From positions 8,219,359-8,283,358 of the forward strand of contig NZ_JAZIFX010000001.1 in the NCBI RefSeq assembly GCF_036634175.1: a DNA stretch of 64,000 bases, read 5' to 3'. Position numbers and translations under genes: made by a program. Within the stretch, counting starts at the first letter, position 1. Every line of letters starts with the position of its first letter. Below are positions 62,690 to 64,000 of this stretch, piece by piece. This stretch comes from Streptomyces sp. P9-A2 (GTDB lineage: Bacteria; Actinomycetota; Actinomycetes; Streptomycetales; Streptomycetaceae). The notes under the pieces are model-generated. The model made no database searches. It was not told the origin of the DNA and worked only from the letters and a program-made list of their open reading frames with translations.

Positions 62690-64000
62690 TGAACCGCCCC
62701 GGGTTTGGTGGAGACTCGAACACGTGTAAGGATCCGAGTCATGGCATGACCTTCCTCTTACCCGCTTGAGCTGCGCCGACGTGCGGTGCGCATGGTCGCT
62801 GAGGTGCGGGGCGACTACTCGAATGAGACGGCCGCTTTGCAGGCGGTGACCGAGAAGCTGGGCATCGGCTCACGGGAGACGCTGCGGAACTGGGTGAAGC
62901 AGCACGAGATCGACACCGGGACGCGTCCGGGGACGACGACGGAGGAATCCGCCCAGCTCAAGGCGCTGAAGAAGGAGAACGCCGAGCTGAAGCGGGCAAA
63001 CGAGATCCTGAAGGCCGCGGCCAGTTTCTTCGCGGCCGAGCTCGACCGGCCACACACGCTCGTAGCCTTCATCGACGAGCACCGGGACCGCTTCGGCGGC
63101 GTCGAGCCGATCTGCAGAACCCTCACCGAACACGACTGCAAGATCGCCCTGTCCACCTACTACGCCCACAAGAAGCGCCTCAAGACGCCCTCCGCCCGTT
63201 CCGTGCGCGACGAGGAACTCAAGGAGCGGATCCAAGAGGTCTACGCGTCCAACTACCGCGTGTACGGGGCCCGGAAGATCTGGCGGGAGCTGAACCAGCA
63301 AGGTCATGCCGTAGCACGCTGCACCGTCGAGCGGCTCATGCGCGAGCTCGGCATCACCGGTGCCGTCCGCGGTAAGAAGGTGGTCACGACGATCACCGAT
63401 CCGGCCGCCGAGCGGGCCCCGGACCTGCTCGACCGCGACTTCGTCGCCACGGCCCCCAACCGGTGCTGGGTCGCCGGCTTCACCCACGTCGCGACCTGGA
63501 GCGGCGTCGTCTACGTCGCGTTCGTCGTGGACACCTTCTCCCGCAGGATCGTCGGCTGGTCCGCCTCCACCACCAAGGAGACCCGGCTCGTCCTGGAAAT
63601 GGCTCTATGGCAACGCGGCCGGGACGGATTCCCGTACCAGCAGGGCGAGTTGATACATCACAGCGACGCGGGGTCGCAATACACATCGTTCGCGCTCGCG
63701 GAGCATCTCGACCGGGCCGGCATTGCGGCATCGATCGGCTCGGTCGGTGACGCCTATGACAACGCCCTGATGGAAAGCACGATCGGCCTGTTCAAGACCG
63801 AGCTGGTCAAGCCCGGCCGCCCCTGGACAACGCTCTCCCAGGTCGAACTCGCCACCGCCGAGTGGGTCGACTGGTACTGCCACCGCCGACTCCACGGTGA
63901 GATCGGCCACGTCCCACCCGTCGAATACGAGGCCGCTTACTACCTCACAGCCGCAAAACCACAGGTCATCACCACAATCTGAGATCTCTACCGAACCCGG
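62690..64000 (+). mobile_element. IS3-family element, copy C (runs off right edge)
   Basis: The left end TGAACCGCCCCGGGT at 62690 is the same as in copies A and B, and the window ends inside the right terminal repeat (CTACCGAACCCGG). It is clearly diverged from copies A and B, which are nearly identical to each other. Confidence 0.9.
62786..63982 (+). CDS. IS3-family OrfAB transposase, fused in one frame, 5' nonsense codon
   Basis: In this copy OrfA and OrfB are joined without a frameshift (AELDRPHTLVAFIDEHRDRF), because two bases (GC) present in copies A and B are absent. The normal start ATG 62741 is followed by GCA and a TGA (Arg codon CGA changed), so translation would have to begin at ATG 62786 (MRMVAEVRGDYSNETAALQA), shortening the helix-turn-helix. 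The DDE core is complete (CWVAGFTHVATWSGVVYVAF has Gly for the expected catalytic Asp in ADFTHV; D in HHSDAGSQYTSFALAEHLDR; E in NALMESTIGLFKTELVKPG). The D to G change probably kills catalysis. Confidence 0.85.
   Translation: MRMVAEVRGDYSNETAALQAVTEKLGIGSRETLRNWVKQHEIDTGTRPGTTTEESAQLKALKKENAELKRANEILKAAASFFAAELDRPHTLVAFIDEHRDRFGGVEPICRTLTEHDCKIALSTYYAHKKRLKTPSARSVRDEELKERIQEVYASNYRVYGARKIWRELNQQGHAVARCTVERLMRELGITGAVRGKKVVTTITDPAAERAPDLLDRDFVATAPNRCWVAGFTHVATWSGVVYVAFVVDTFSRRIVGWSASTTKETRLVLEMALWQRGRDGFPYQQGELIHHSDAGSQYTSFALAEHLDRAGIAASIGSVGDAYDNALMESTIGLFKTELVKPGRPWTTLSQVELATAEWVDWYCHRRLHGEIGHVPPVEYEAAYYLTAAKPQVITTI

Overview
The window is high-GC actinobacterial DNA. Codon usage with strong G/C in third positions, the gene families present (DUF5302, DUF5701, YceI, PadR, NarL-type two-component pairs) and an xlnB-axeA type xylanase/acetylxylan-esterase operon all point to Streptomyces or a close relative. 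It reads as an accessory region, such as a chromosome arm, genomic island or large plasmid, that is saturated with insertion sequences. I count about ten recognisable whole elements (IS5, IS701, IS110, IS6, IS3, IS30 and IS1182 families) and at least a dozen decayed fragments (ISAzo13, IS256, ISL3, IS630, integrase-core, more IS3/IS5/IS701). No rRNA, tRNA or CRISPR array was seen.

Layout. 1-4.4 kb: the first codons of a secreted protein, an ISAzo13 transposase split by a 1.7 kb IS5-family element that carries a passenger gene, and a YihY/BrkB fragment. 4.4-6.2 kb: an IS701 element carrying a MazF-like passenger. 6.2-13.8 kb: SWIM-zinc-finger gene, DUF5302 gene, truncated response regulator, kinase fragment, IS110 element, relic of a tandem-integrase transposon, Ppx/GppA gene, decayed IS6. 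14.3-21.1 kb: small house-keeping or stress genes (YceI, SRPBCC, PP2C), glutaminase and a broken aspartase. 21.1-24.5 kb: an IS3 element interrupted by IS1182. 24.5-39 kb: truncated HNH lipoprotein, sensor kinase/response regulator pair, anti-sigma-like zinc protein, IS6, methyltransferase, possible Shedu C-terminus, glutathionyl-hydroquinone-reductase-like GST, HAD phosphatase with a LacI regulator.

39-47 kb: a xylan-degradation operon (GH11 xylanase then CE4 acetylxylan esterase, each with a CBM2 domain) in which both genes are cut by the same IS3-family element in opposite orientations. The second copy is itself split by an IS30 element, and the end of the operon is capped by the second copy of the passenger-bearing IS5 element. 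47-56 kb: membrane protein, IS fragments, DoxX, a PadR regulator with a perfect operator ahead of an acyl-CoA dehydrogenase, N-terminally truncated thioredoxin, FAD monooxygenase, ArsO-like and ArsR-like relics. 56.5-59.8 kb: a second IS3::IS1182 nest. 60-64 kb: SDR and TetR genes sharing two operator-like palindromes, then a third copy of the IS3 element that cut the xylanase operon, running off the right edge.

The most notable points are the two IS types with passenger cargo (a coiled-coil/winged-helix protein in the IS5 element and a MazF-like toxin without antitoxin in IS701), the double knock-out architecture of the xylan operon, and the twice-occurring IS3::IS1182 nest whose two halves have diverged to very different extents.
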